The notes beneath the pieces are model-generated. The model searched no databases. It worked only from the letters and a program-made list of their open reading frames with translations, and was not told where the DNA came from. This document shows positions 11,310 through 23,347 of a stretch of 64,000 bases of DNA, in pieces. The translations under genes were made by a program, and so were the position numbers. Each line of letters begins with the position of its first letter. Positions within the stretch are counted from its first letter, which is position 1. The stretch lies in the NCBI GenBank assembly GCA_018340375.1, contig JAFFJZ010000001.1, positions 49,158,001-49,222,000 of the forward strand, read 5' to 3'. Source of the stretch: Gonatopus flavifemur (lineage: Eukaryota; Arthropoda; Insecta; Hymenoptera; Dryinidae).

Positions 11310-11737
11310 CTGGATTCTTGAAGGATGGTCAACAAATCAAAACTCTTCTCCCTCTTGACCGGTTCCTTGGCTACCATTGGTTTTGTTTTCGAAGTTGGTT
11401 CGGGACTAGTGGGATAAAATTGAGCACTTTGTGGGCTCCTTGGAACGTAATACGGGCTCGTTGGGTAACCCGGCGATCCTTCGTGAGAATAATTCGGTGA
11501 CAACGGCAATTCTCCACCGGTCGTGCCAGGATAAGGTGGACTCGGATAGGTGGTAGGTGAACCTGGTCTCGGAGATCGGACTTCTTGCTTGATTTGGACC
11601 GAGGTTTGTGGAACTTTGAGCGTGTTTTGGGAATTCGTCATCCCGTAGTCGTCGGGAAGTAAAGACAAGTCGAATTGAAAGGTACTGTAATCGAACGACG
11701 GCGAATAACCGGCCGACGAAGGCACGGTTTGCGGCAT
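11310..11737 (-). CDS. Ets98B: ETS factor (SPDEF/Ets98B type), first coding exon, residues 1-143
   Basis: On the minus strand the start codon ATG (11737-11735) directly follows the acceptor TTGTGTTCACAG, so translation probably starts at the first base of an internal exon. The protein begins MPQTVPSSAGYSPSFDYSTF and ends ILQES plus two bases of a split Arg, followed by the donor CCAG|GTGAGCA. It is Pro/Ser/Tyr-rich with many SP and TSP steps and few charges, as expected of an activation region. V-Q-I-K50-Q-E-V fits the SUMO consensus. A basic stretch (KPMVAKEPVKREK) lies near the end. An in-frame ATG 12 bases further out (MCSQ) lies inside the acceptor and would be used only if the intron were retained. 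The ETS identity of this exon rests on phase and reading into the next exons, not on its own conservation. Confidence 0.82.
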
Positions 11738-11749
11738 CTGTGAACACAA
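11738..11749 (-). promoter_or_regulatory. Splice acceptor that sets the start codon
   Basis: The intron end reads TTATCTTGTGTTCACAG and is followed at once by ATG. This decides between MPQ (exon start) and an upstream in-frame MCSQ that overlaps the acceptor. The 5' untranslated exon that joins here was not found with confidence. Confidence 0.65.
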
Positions 11750-11910
11750 GATAATAACAAGAACGTATTAGAAAAACGATATGATATGTGGTACAAACTA
11801 TAAATATCCGTCTTCTATGTTATTCGTTTAGAAAATATTGAATTGGAAAATGTATGTATGTTTTTTCTGATTTGTGGATAGTTCGTAACAGCTTCTCATG
11901 GTGCACTCTT

Positions 11911-11995
11911 AAGGGTCCATTCATCTTGTCGTGTGTTTATTGCCCGTCTAGCGCGTTTGACCCCACGTCAGTTTGTTCCGCTTCGAGAACCCCTT
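11911..11995. repeat. Direct repeat, left copy (partner 12374-12458)
   Basis: AAGGGTCCATTCATCT, TGTGTTTATTGCCCGTC, GTTTGACC, then TCAGTTTGTT, CGCTT recur in the same order and orientation 463 bp to the right. The two copies are roughly 80% alike by eye. The 380 bp between them is not similar. They lie just upstream of the first coding exon of the ETS gene. Confidence 0.75.
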
Positions 11996-12373
11996 AAAGT
12001 GATCTCACGGTTAATGCTCGGGGTGTAACATAGTGTTATCTATTCAAACATATCTCTAATCTCCATTCCAAGGTTTTTGATTCGATATCAAATTTTAGTT
12101 AATTGTATGAACCTTGTATATCACCCAAGAATATTTCGAGATTCCAGCGATATTAGGGAAATCATCTAAAGTTTACCGTTTCCCTAGGATCGTAAGATAC
12201 AAGGCACATCCGAAAGATGTTCCCATATTTTCAGAAAAAGAAAAAAAGAGGAAGAAGAATCGTCGAGCAAACCAATGATCATACACAGAGTAAATACACC
12301 AGGATGAAACGTTTCAAGTCGAGAGGCTTGAAAAACGAATGAAAGTATACACAAAGGTTTTATGAAGTAGGTA

Positions 12374-12458
12374 TAAGGGTCCATTTATCTCTCGGTGTGT
12401 TTATTGCCCGTCGTGTGTTTGACCTCGCATCAGTTTGTTACGCTTTGTAAGCCCATTA
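12374..12458. repeat. Direct repeat, right copy (partner 11911-11995)
   Basis: AAGGGTCCATTTATCTCTCG, GTGTTTATTGCCCGTC, GTGTTTGACCTCGCATCAGT. See the left copy. There are no flanking inverted ends, so this may be a local duplication rather than two transposon ends. Confidence 0.75.
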
Positions 12459-12479
12459 CAACAACGTTCCCAGTACTAC

Positions 12480-14330
12480 GGTGTGCACCTCTTCCTTTTT
12501 CCCTTTCTTCTTCTTCCCTTCCCTGCCCTAAGCCACGCCAGGCGGGGTCGCGTCTGACATTTTGACGTAGTGCCCTGCAAAGGTCGACGCGAAATAAACG
12601 ATTATACTTACAGATAATACATATACATATATATATATTACATGCCTATCCATACACCTATTATATGGTCACAGACAACGGAAGAGTATACAAAGACCAT
12701 CGAGAGAAGGCAAAAACACTATACCACCCCCGATGTAATAAATGCGTTCGAGAGGAAGAGGGAAAGGCAAAGAGAATATGGAAAAAATCGTATATAGATA
12801 AGTCAGGATGAGATGGACAGGGGCGCAAATTTATAGCGCGGTACGTGTTCGTCTTGCAGTTTGATAGCGAGAGTGACCCTCTCTTGGTCAACGTCCGGCG
12901 TCCGGCCGTTTGTACCCTATTCGATTCTTCAAACGACTCTCAAAAACAAAACTTATGCTTCGGACGTTATTGATTTACCGAAGAATACCAATTTATAGAG
13001 CTGTATAAAATATTATTATCTCGGAACGAAGTGTGCTGGGAGGTAGATAATTTCACGCTGAAGAACTCGATGACTAATAATAATCGTTATAAACCATTGA
13101 AAAAAGAGAATGATTATGGAAGTAAATAAGTTTTTAACGTTAATGAAAGAAGGTTTTATTTATTAGACGACTCTTAATAACGTTCCATGCATGAATTCTC
13201 TTTCTCATGATCATAATAACGATTCGGTTAATGAGTTAGTTGACATAGACCGAGTCTAGGTCATCATTTTGCCATAGCTAACGCAATTTATAGCATCATC
13301 AATGCTGGACAAGGAAGTGCGAGCAATTATCTTTTTCCCTGGCAGTGATTTATAGCGTCATCGTTATTTAGAATATGATTGAATCAGAGATATATCGAGT
13401 CGTACATGAAGGTCCTTAATATGTCCTTACGCGTAATTTCTATAGAATCTCTCCGTAGTAGTTATTGCCATTTATTTAAACTCACCTCCCTATTTTTCGT
13501 ATAATACAATCAACTCTCGAAATGAATTTCCCCACCAGCGACGTTTACCTGCTCACCGAGGATGATTTCTGTAATATTATACAATATTCTCTTTTCTTAT
13601 AATCCCTATCATCGTAAAATAACAATCAAAAACATTACGTCATACATCATTATTATACCTCACTAAGATTCTACGAATAATGAATTCTAAAACATTGAAT
13701 TCATCTTATCATCTCGGATCAGATTTAAAATACATTGTACTAATGCTGTTCATTGGAGATTGAAAAATCAAATTGAGAATATAACATGCATTACTTTGTG
13801 TTATTTTTTGTTTTTTCATTTATCATGAAAGAAAGGAAAAAAGTAATGACTACCGTCTTTCTCATAACTTGCGCCGTGTGTAACGGTTGACGTACGAAAT
13901 CTTCTCGCGGTAACACGACAGGTTTTTGCAGTTCCTTCGGCGGTTTCCTGCCTCATTCTCATCAGTCCCACTCGTGGGATCACTCGTTGACGTCACTAAA
14001 GTGCGTAACGACGCTGCTACTGCTGTTGCTACCACTGCAGCTGCATTCTCGTCATCATCTCTCCTGTTTCCATTCGCTTCTCTTTCACTCGAATCCGGTA
14101 AGACACAGTTATTTTTCAATGCCCACAGCGAACTAATTATAATTCGATTCGATGTTTTTCTCTTACATCTGAGACCAATTTCAATTATCTTGATTGGATT
14201 GTTATATTACCGTGTATTTCCTTTTAAAAATCCCAAATATGTAATTCATATTATCTTCAGAAATATTCCACCGCACACGGAAACTCACTTTCAACAATTG
14301 ATACTGAAAATCCAAAACGAGCAATAATAA
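12480..14330. other. Region upstream of the ETS gene, no firm exon
   Basis: Base composition is locally less AT-rich at 12520-12600, 12820-12910 and 13860-14110 than around them. The promoter and 5' untranslated exon(s) of the minus-strand ETS gene are expected somewhere here or further right. The 13.86-14.11 kb block has GCN-rich codon runs on both strands. On the plus strand it has an acceptor-like TTTTTGCAG (about 13930) and a donor-like CCG|GTAAGA (about 14098). Neither strand gives a recognised protein. Confidence 0.3.
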
Positions 14331-17300
14331 TTGTCTGTGTAATTGAATTTACATGTTCTCTTGAACGATTTATGAATTCTCATAAATTGCAATCATCGAT
14401 CGTCGAAATGATCTTCGACGTGTTGTGGGGTGGTCATTTTTATCGATCATATTTCCTTCTGAAATGTTCTGAGAAAGAAACCAAGAGAGATCCTATCATA
14501 AATGTTTACAACCGCGAACAATGGGATATATTTGAGATTTGAACAGCGCAACGTCAGATTTTATTGTTTCGTGGCTAATGAAATGTGCGGTATGTGGTTG
14601 TATCATTCGAATAGAATGCTACTTTCTTGGCTGGTAACCTAAAATTAGGTACAACGATTTGTGTTGAGATGAAAGTCCATCCTCTATCCATGTAATCAAA
14701 TTCTTCATTCGTTCGCTTGATCCTGTGGCTTTGATTCACAAGCTCACATGACACACGATGAAAATCCTATTCAAAGAAAATACGAGAAAAATTGTCTCTG
14801 AATAATTCTGGACCATTCGCTTCATTCCCACCAGAATAAAGTCACAGCTGGAAACAGGATGAATTTGTAGTTGAATTCATTACAAATTGACTGAGAAGAT
14901 CGGATTCTCGTCGGTACAAGTCGATTGAAATGATCGTCAAAATCTTATATCTTCGATACGGAAACCGTCGATGAAAATCTTTATGATTTCTTACATCTGG
15001 CGAATGTTCCAAATATATAAGAACTTGAATCGCACAGTTCGAATGGACAGATATTTCTTCGTAGTTGATAAATAAACCGAGGCCAAGATGATTCCTTTTT
15101 ATCTTGTTCATGCTCAATCCATTGCGCGATCCGTTATTCAGCCGCGCAAGAAGTGCACCAAGTTTGCACATACGTGCTTTAATTTGGCTGGAGTCTTCAA
15201 CAGAATCATAAACACGAGCGGGATCTTTTGTAATAAACTATTGAAAAGTAGATGTAGAAATAATTCCAGAAAGATGAATTTATGCTTCTTCGAACACTTG
15301 TTGTTCTTCTCTTGTTTTTATTTTCTTTGAAAAAGATGATATAAGAGAAAATAAATTCGCATACGTTAGCAAAATTTGAAGATGAATTCGTTATCTATAA
15401 TTTCGCTTGAAATTTCGCAATGATCGAACAATACAACACTTTCCGTGGTATTGCTTTCAACTTCAACTGCGTTGGTTTGTAGACTTTGAACACTTTCGAT
15501 GACATTTTCAGACAATAAATCTTGACCTTCGTGTACGATAAGAGCGAGAGAGATTCGATTAAAGTTTGGCAAAATAAAGTTGAAAATAATATTCCTCGTC
15601 GTTTTTTTCCAGTTCAATTTTGATGAATTTCTCTTTGCTACTGTTCGATTTATTTCTTTTTTTTCCTTCATTCATTCATTCGTTTAGAATCAGACACAAA
15701 TGATAGGAGTCGATCGATGAGGTTGGTCAGTTGAGTATCTGCGATGCTGCTGTTGATGGGTCCGATAAAAGAGCAATGAGAACCGAGGAAAAGAAACAAA
15801 AAGCAGATCTCTCGAAGTGGGATTGTAACTGGAATAGGACTTATATACGAAGATTGTATCAGAATTTATAGATACCCTTGCCGATTTTTTTGTAACGTTA
15901 AAATTTTATATCACAGTTCGATGAACCTTCTGAAGCAAAGAATCCAAAAATCTAGTATCTTGATGACTTTGAGGTACACTTTCATACCAAAGTATGTAAC
16001 GCCTCGAATGATTACCCCTAGGTCTGTCAATTTATATTATATATATAGCAGTAATGTATTTGAGTAAAATTTCATTATTGATATCACATCTTGGACATTT
16101 TTTCGAATTGAAGAGTTGTGCAATTCCCCGTGATTTACAATGAAAGCCGATCAGATTAAAATACAAGGGAAAAAGAAACATGCTGCAGTGATTAATTGCT
16201 GTAGATTAGATAAACAGAAGCTCCAGCACCCATACGAGCTTCTCTCTTAATGGAACGTTGAGAAAACCTCCAGAATTGAATCCCAATTGAATCACTCTGA
16301 AGCGATGTTAGCTCAATGTTTATAAACGCCAGAGTAACTACTAATCATCCTGTTCCCATTCTGGGGTAACGAAATGGAAAAGAAGATGCCTATCATCGAC
16401 AATTAATTGAAACACATAATCGAGGCGAGATAATGACCCCGCTCTTCTCGCACCTTAAATCTCAAGATTCATTCGGTTATTCAATTCATTTGGATCTGAA
16501 AATTGAGAATGGAATACCTCGGATGTTGATTTGAACGAAATATCCACGTGAAGTCGATTAAAATTCAAACCTTGCCCACGGCATTAGGCTAGTAATTTTA
16601 CCGACGAGCATTTCTCGTTGAACTCGATCTCATATATTTCAAAGTCGCCGTTTTATGATATGAATCTAAAAACTTCAGTAATCAAACATCAATATGAAAA
16701 ACTTGTACTCAAAGGATTATCTCAGCCCACCGCGACGTATATTTATGATTTCAATGAAGGAAATTCCACACTAATCACTCAAGGCAGAGTTTATTTTAAA
16801 ATCCATGAGCAACATTAAAGCGGTCTATACATAGATCATTGGCACTATTTGAAAAATAAACTCATTCGACGGCTTCCACGGTTGACGTCATGCAATCAAA
16901 TGTCAACCGCGTAAACAATAGAACAGAAAGAGAAAGAGTTGATTTCGCTGTCTGAAATGATTGAAGAGAGAAATTATCATATTCTCCGATACACGCGTCG
17001 TATTCGTTGCATCGAATGCGTGAGTTGATGAATTATTGAGATCAGAGTGTCTTTTTTCTCTTTCAAGAACAAACTTTCGAGGAAGCTTTGATCGGCATGC
17101 TTGATTTTTTTACTTCTTTTTTTCCCCGGTGAAGAAGAACTAAAACGAAATGAAATAGTCTTTTTTTCATCAGAGAATAATGAAAGGTTGACAAAAAATC
17201 ATTCAAGTGCATTTTTTGGGACTCATATTCATAAAATTTTCAATATTCAGGGAAACAATCGAATCTAGAAGGAGTAGATTATATAATTCATTCGCAAATC

Positions 17301-17823
17301 AATCGGCGATGATTTATCAGAACATTGTGGTTTTTAACAGAGTTACCCGACGCATCTCACGATCATTATATGACCCAACCGATGCGACATAACGGTAAAT
17401 AATTCAATCATGATTAAACCATTAAGAATATTTCATCCTCATTTATAAAACAGGAAAATTGTTTTGCGAGATGATGTATCTTACCGTATTACAAATGAGA
17501 ATTCATTTAATCTATCGATTCACCGTATATCAAAAGTATTACTTTAATCGCGTAACAATTATCTTTTTCTCGTGTGGAATATTAAACGCGAAGCAAAGTG
17601 CACAGAATTAATCACTCACATAAATATTCAGATGTTCGAGAAGAATTGAATCTTCGATATTAACATTTGTTGAAAAAAAAGAAAAGATAAGAAAAGAATT
17701 GCTTAGGTGTCAGAATTGATTATCAAATATAAATGAGTTGGCCTGTATGAAACATTGATCGATAGTGCGAGTGATTCGTCACGTTTCTAAATTTTGATTT
17801 GAGATTGTTCTTAACTGGCAACT
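14330..17823. other. No recognised feature
   Basis: AT-rich non-coding sequence. Minus-strand frames at 14842-15171 (109 codons) and 15366-15671 (101 codons) are the longest, but neither looks like a known protein family and neither is flanked by clear splice sites. A short ATTC-repeat run occurs near 15670. Confidence 0.5.
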
Positions 17824-18010
17824 TTCTTATGAAACTGAAATTGGCAGTCGTAAAGCGAGCAGCCGATTGTCATGATTTTACACATTGAACGTTTATCGAA
17901 GATTCAAGGATCTGAAACGTTCAATGGGATGCCACTTGATCGATTTCTGGTATGAAAGAAACTTCAACAACTTTTAATCAAAAGTTACAAGAACTGGCTG
18001 CTAGCTCTAT
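17824..18010. repeat. Short dispersed repeat with CAGCCGATTG motif, copy 2
   Basis: Reverse-orientation relative of 11131-11290: AAGGATCTGAAACGTT, GATGCCACTTGATCGATTTC and CTTCAACA occur in the same order. It has GCAGCCGATTG on the left near 17870 and a decayed partner (ACTGGCTGCTAG) at 17994-18005. Confidence 0.7.
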
Positions 18011-18394
18011 GTACTCTTGTATTATTTTTAACAATGATTTGTGTACCCATGTGTGCACAAACATTGAACCATTCTGGTCCAAGATTAGCTCACTTGGGCC
18101 AAGAATGGACCAAAACTGACTCAATGTTCGTTCACACATGCATAACGCTAGGCTATGAGCATAACTTTTTTCAGGTAGAAATTGCTCAAATCCAAGCTAG
18201 ATGAGGGATTTTGTATCAAGAATTCGTGCGAAACAAAATTACGTGTATAAAATGAGAGGTCTGTGATTAATTTCATCAGTTACAGGATGAGAGGGACGAT
18301 AAGATGTAGAGTACGCACTCTGGATTGTACTTACGACCATGCTCGTAGCCATGGCTACAAAATCTGATATAAGGTGTTACGAGAATCATTACCC

Positions 18395-18525
18395 GAGTCG
18401 AAAAGTGGAACTTAATTCAGCTTTGATTCGTTGCGTATCACGGAATAAGGTGGGCTTTGAAAAGTATCAAAATCTTTCGCTCGGGTAACAATAAAGAAGT
18501 GTCGTACATTTCCGAACAATAAATA
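18395..18525. repeat. Dispersed repeat, relative of 75-380
   Basis: GATTCGTTGCGTAT at 18426 is followed by GGAATAA, GGCTTTGAAAAGTA, CTCGGGTAA and GTCGTACATTT, in the order seen near 262-375. Confidence 0.6.
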
Positions 18526-18908
18526 AAGTTTGTACATTCGCATTCATTTCAATTCAAATAATCCTCGCCTCGTTCTTACTTTTGTAACCGAATAGTGCTC
18601 TTTCCGCTGGCTGAAGTGATGATAAATGGTTTATTGAGTTTATAGATCTTGTAAAAGAAATCGATAGCTTTTCGCATAAATTCCGATTTGATTTGCATCT
18701 CAAATAATGTATTCTACTCGATAATGGGAAAACCTCTCTTTCACATGGAAAATTGCGTTCAATTCTTTTGAAGATTGCCAAATGTTTCATGTGTTCCAAT
18801 TTTTCAAATAAAATGTGACATGTATTTCATTGTTTCAACAATTTTTCGTAAGTCAATGTACAACCTTGTACAATGTATACCTTGGAATATGAATTTACCA
18901 GCGAAGCG

Positions 18909-19011
18909 ACCCTGGTGGAAAGCGTTACATGGTTTCTGGTCAGTTTCTGGCTAGTAGCCAGACTAGTAGCTGCCAGTGGCCAGCTAAACTGGGCAAATTT
19001 CTACCAGGGGA
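18909..19011. repeat. Short element with CCCTGGTGGAAA ends
   Basis: CCCTGGTGGAAA at 18910 faces TTTCTACCAGGG ending near 19009. The 80 bp between is a run of short dyads (GGCTAGTAGCC, CAGTGGCCAG). It is about 100 bp long and has no coding capacity; probably a MITE. Confidence 0.65.
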
Positions 19012-19019
19012 GTGACGTT

Positions 19020-21745
19020 TAGATTACAGAACGTCATTTAGTTTACAAGTGTTACTAAATCCTCTAGACAATGAATTTATATGAATACATTGATAAAGAG
19101 GATTTTGTTTGTGTTAAAAGAATATTTAGGTTCACTAAGAGAAGAGTTTCTTCGTGAGAAAGAAGACTTATTAATTATAAACAAACCGTCTTTGAGTCGT
19201 TAAGAGTTCGCAATTGGCACAAATACCGCAGGAATATTGTTGCAATATTGATGCAATATTTTACAAAGTGATTTCGAAATTTCCGTATCCACTTTGTAAA
19301 ATTTCACGCGCGACTTTAGAAAAGTTCATATATCTCTCTATTGTTTGTTAAGTATTGATAATTTTTCAGTGTTTTTCAAATAGAATTCAACAAAAATGTG
19401 AACCGTTCTCTCTTCACTACGCTACTCGAGAAAAACTCTCAGATTTTAAGAAATATTCTCAGATTTTAAGAGTTTTTCTTCAATTTTCATCAAAAGATTA
19501 CTTTCCTGCCAAGCTGCATTTTTCTCCGTGTATTTGATCGAAATAAATTGGAATATTGTTTATTCGGTGTAGTGAGGCAAGAAAGAATGGTTGGTTGAAT
19601 TCCATCATGATATAATGTCTCTCAAAAATGTATCTTTACTAACTATTGAGAAACATTCATTTGAGAAGAAGACCCTACAGCTGAACAAAAAGCCATGCAT
19701 TTTTTGCTGTATTCGACAAATATATATTCTTTTTATGTGTATACAGTATGCAGCTCACTGCAACGTGGTATGCTTTTCAAATTTTGAAACATTTTCTTCC
19801 CATTCTTCTTCTTATTTTTCTCCCTTCTTTTCTAAGCCAAGAAAAATCTAGGACAGGTCGGATTTTTCTGGAGGTCCATTTATCCTTGACCTAGAGTACA
19901 GGTTCAGGTATCGGAATGAATTGAAAACCTCAACTATTTCCCACCCTAATAAAATCATTTACCCACTTTCAAAAGTGGTTACGATTGAAAGTATGACTGA
20001 GCAAACATTTCTTACGTAAATGCTGCGTTTCATGTTTTTTCTTGTTCGAACATATTCTTCATATTTTTACATGTAACCTACAACTGATCTATCCTATTCG
20101 ATGTAAATTAGAATCCATGAGCATTGTTGTTCATGAATGTAATTTACTCTCAAATAGTTTCCGGTTCTTTTTTACATCAACAAAATAATTTATCATTCAA
20201 ATGATTTTTTACCTATGAATAAGAAATTTCCTATGAACATTATAATAGTTTCATGATTTTCTCAACAACTTCTTCAAAATCGAAGAGCAATTAATTGATC
20301 AATGGTTGCAAATGAATTATTTAGAATATGAGAATCTCATCAAACCAATTTGCGTTTAGGGCGTGTAATCATTGTGTTGGGATATTTTGAGGTGAAAGAG
20401 GGTGAACATTTGTGTCACAAATTTTATTTAAAAGTAGTGACTACATAATCAGAAATTTCACTACGTCACTAAATGATTCCAAAACGTTGTTTGACAAACT
20501 AATTTCCACAAATTTGCAAAGATTGATGAATGAAAAAAATTCCCGGTTATCTTAGGTGTGAACAGATCAATGCAAAAATGATGTAAATCAATGCCGTAAT
20601 TCTACGCTAAACTACGCGGAAATTACGAAAAATGAAAATGTCAAAAAATTCGAGACCATTGAGCGTCGGAAAATGTGTTGCGTCAAAATTGAAGTTCATT
20701 TAAATATGATTTTATCAATTGCTACTCCTCACAAATAATTGAATCTCATTGAATTTCCAAGAAAGTCCTGAAAAAAATCAACTGCTTCCATCTGTCCGAT
20801 ATCGAAATTATTTCCTTGAAATGAAGGGAATAATTACAATGCTTGAAACAAGCACATGCTTCTGGCTTGAAAATGCAAAAATTTGTTCTAATTCACCTTT
20901 CCGTACTTTTTGAATCCAAATCAGAGAAGTTCAGAGAGTTCATTGATTCTCAGTATTTTTCACTGATTCGCATGTACAGAGTATCTTGTTGTATTCTAGA
21001 GTACCAATGATTTCTGATTTTGAAATGGGGGGCCTTGATGGGTCTGGTATCGGTCCAATATCCGATGAAGCTCTTAAACAATTCTATAAATACAGGGAGA
21101 CAATGTGGTTTTAAATATCACTACTATAATTTTTATAACACGATTTTTAACGATTTCAATGATTTTTCAAATCATAACACATTAATTTTCACTAAACTGT
21201 GTTGTTGAAATTATACTATGTCAATTATGCTGCTACTTTAGTATAAAATGTCGTGATATCTAGAATGTCTTTTTTCACCGTGTAAGGTGTTTGACATTTA
21301 ATTCGCCCGTTTCATGCAAATCCATCTGCTATCTGGGAAAATATTCTGTAAATAGTTCCCGTTTCACAACAAATTCACGTGGAATTTCTACACTGAGCTA
21401 CGAAAACTGTCATTTTCCGTCGTTTCGCATACTTTGGAATTCTGTATTAGTTCGCGTAATTTTTACATAAATCGGTGAAACTTTACGTGAAATTATTTCC
21501 CCCAGAATTCGTATACAATTACTACTGAACTCTCTCTCAATTCTGGAGAATAAATGTTCAACGTGAATCCGCGATTTTCAACTTTAAGCTGCATTTTCGC
21601 TGGTTACTGTAAAAACACTGATTATTGTGTCCAATTGTTGATTTTTTGAAATAGTTTTCACCCGAATGGATAATCTATGAGTTTAATGTAGAAACAATAT
21701 TCAATCAGAGGTGCAACAACAGTGGGTGCCAGGGCACCCCCTCAA
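19020..21745. other. No recognised feature
   Basis: AT-rich sequence without repeat ends, protein-like frames or RNA-gene motifs that I could identify. Confidence 0.5.
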
Positions 21746-21749
21746 TTCC

Positions 21750-21872
21750 GATCCCCGAGTGGAAAAATTTTCAAAATTATATTCAATTTATATAGAATTA
21801 TACATCACTCATATATAAACCATATTGAATTATATATAAATTATATAAATTCTTGAAAAGTTTTCCGCATCA
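21750..21872. repeat. AT-rich foldback, GGAAAAATTTTCAAAATTAT family
   Basis: GTGGAAAAATTTTCAAAATT at 21757 faces TTCTTGAAAAGTTTTCC near 21869, with a TATTGAATTATATATAAATT core. Similar pieces with the same core and a GAAAATTTTTCCACTC end lie at 25370-25470, 25500-25592 and 42390-42468. A small hairpin (GGGTGCC/GGCACCC) is just to the left at 21724. Confidence 0.6.
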
Positions 21873-22152
21873 CCGATATATGCTTTGTGCACCCATTCAT
21901 AGCATGAGGTTGTCGCGCCCCTGTATCCGATGGGTTTGCCCTTCATTTGGGATTCAATCACCATTCCCCCCGATGAAATTGAAAATTGAAATTTAATAAT
22001 TACACTAATTTCGATGAGCCCAACTAGACTAATTCGATAGGTGTTGTATTGAATAATATTGAGTTTTTTTTCATCTGTGAGAATCTAATTTCTAAATTTC
22101 TTCGAGTGAAACTCACCCAACAAATCGTGTCGTGCGAAATTTTTTAGACCAA

Positions 22153-22292
22153 TTCAAGATGTCTTATGCAACGTATTTAGATATCTTCCAGATGTCCAAA
22201 ACAAGTTTTACGTCGTTTAGATTTGTTACAGACGCGAGACATGTTTTAGGCACCTGAAAGATATCTAAATACGTTGCATAAGATATCTTGAA
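22153..22292. repeat. Foldback repeat, ~48-bp arms
   Basis: TTCAAGATGTCTTATGCAAC at 22153 is mirrored by GTTGCATAAGATATCTTGAA ending at 22292. Pairing extends through ACGTATTTAGATATCTT and GTCYAAAAC. A decayed relative is at 37495-37655. Confidence 0.8.
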
Positions 22293-22344
22293 CTCGTGTA
22301 AAAGGTATCGCAAAACATGAATTATTATGTGGGAATTCATATCA

Positions 22345-22926
22345 TTACAAAGGTGGGATGACACTGTAATTTGAAGAGAGCGCGGAGTGGAATCTCCCTG
22401 TGTAAGAGTGGCAATGGGCTTTAGCGTTTCGAAAACCTCCCTTGCTAAAAGAAAAGTAAGTATTCACTCCTGTGCAGTCAAATTTCATCATCACTCCGTT
22501 ATGGAGTAGCAAAAAATTAAATCGATTAACCGGTGTATTTAAATCGGCAGATCCAGCATGATACTCATCAATTGAATCTAATCCACCCGAAGAATTGGTG
22601 AATTTCGTCACATCAAAAGCTAGTAGAATTTTGTCAAATGAGATGAGGAAGATCATTAGAAATGTTCATTAGAAACTGAAATCTATTGATGGTAGAATAC
22701 AGTGGCAAAAGGGAGGAGTATTAATTTTACCATTATATTAATAATAAGTAATGGTAATCCCCAGGAATAGTATCGGTAGAAGTGTCCATAAATAAGCTTG
22801 CAATAAGATTTCATTGCAACTCAGTATCTCCAACTGATATCCATGACATGTTGATGATCTCTCTTGAATGTTCATTAAACATCCAAGATATTCTACGCTG
22901 TCAAACATAATTATACAATATCCCAC
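22345..22926 (-). other. Two consecutive minus-strand open frames, not recognised
   Basis: Frames 22926-22738 (62 codons, ending in a hydrophobic ILFLGITITYY tail) and 22656-22345 (103 codons) follow each other on the minus strand. An acceptor-like GATTTCAG lies between them near 22670. The amino-acid mix is less skewed than in the surrounding AT-rich frames, so a decayed gene or transposon piece is possible. I recognise no family and no motif. The right-hand frame runs back to the edge of the palindrome at 22956. Confidence 0.15.
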
Positions 22927-22955
22927 CGAAAATGGTGTTGGAAGCTCAATTCCTC

Positions 22956-23245
22956 CACACGGAAAAAAATAAATCGTTGTAGCAACTACTTAAGTAGTCG
23001 ATTTTCGACCATCTACTTGAGTAGTTCCTGCAGCTACTTTGTAGTCAGGACAAGTAATGCGTTAGCTGCCTGAACTAACTCGATAGTTGCACTAACTAAC
23101 GTTAATACCTGAGGAATTCAGGTTAGTTGAGGCAGCTAACGTGTTAGTTGTCCTGACTACTAGGTAGCTGCAGGAACTACTCAAGTGGATGGTCGAAAAT
23201 CGACTATTTAAGTATTTGCTGCAACTTTCCTTTTTTTTCTGTGTA
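22956..23245. repeat. Near-complete palindrome, ~290 bp, ACACGGAAAAAA ends
   Basis: CACACGGAAAAAAATAAA at the left faces TTTTTTTTCTGTGTAA at the right. The arms pair almost throughout: AGTAGTCGATTTTCGACCAT, then CTTGAGTAGTTCCTGCAGCT, then AGTAGTCAGGACAA, then GTTAGCTGCCT. The sequence is built of short dyads of the type GCAACTACTTAAGTAG. Together with the ends this places it in the family described under findings. No reading frame. Confidence 0.88.
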
Positions 23246-23347
23246 AGTCCCCGAGGAGGGGGCAGGGGTGATTTAGCATTGGAGTAAGGAACAGCTCCTC
23301 ATAATTATTACAGTGTAGATGTCATATTCAACAGATTATGAGTAGAT

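Noticed and set aside
12625..12650. TATA-like string ATATATATATA as a promoter
   Set aside because: Such AT runs are common in this AT-rich sequence, and no start-site context supports it.
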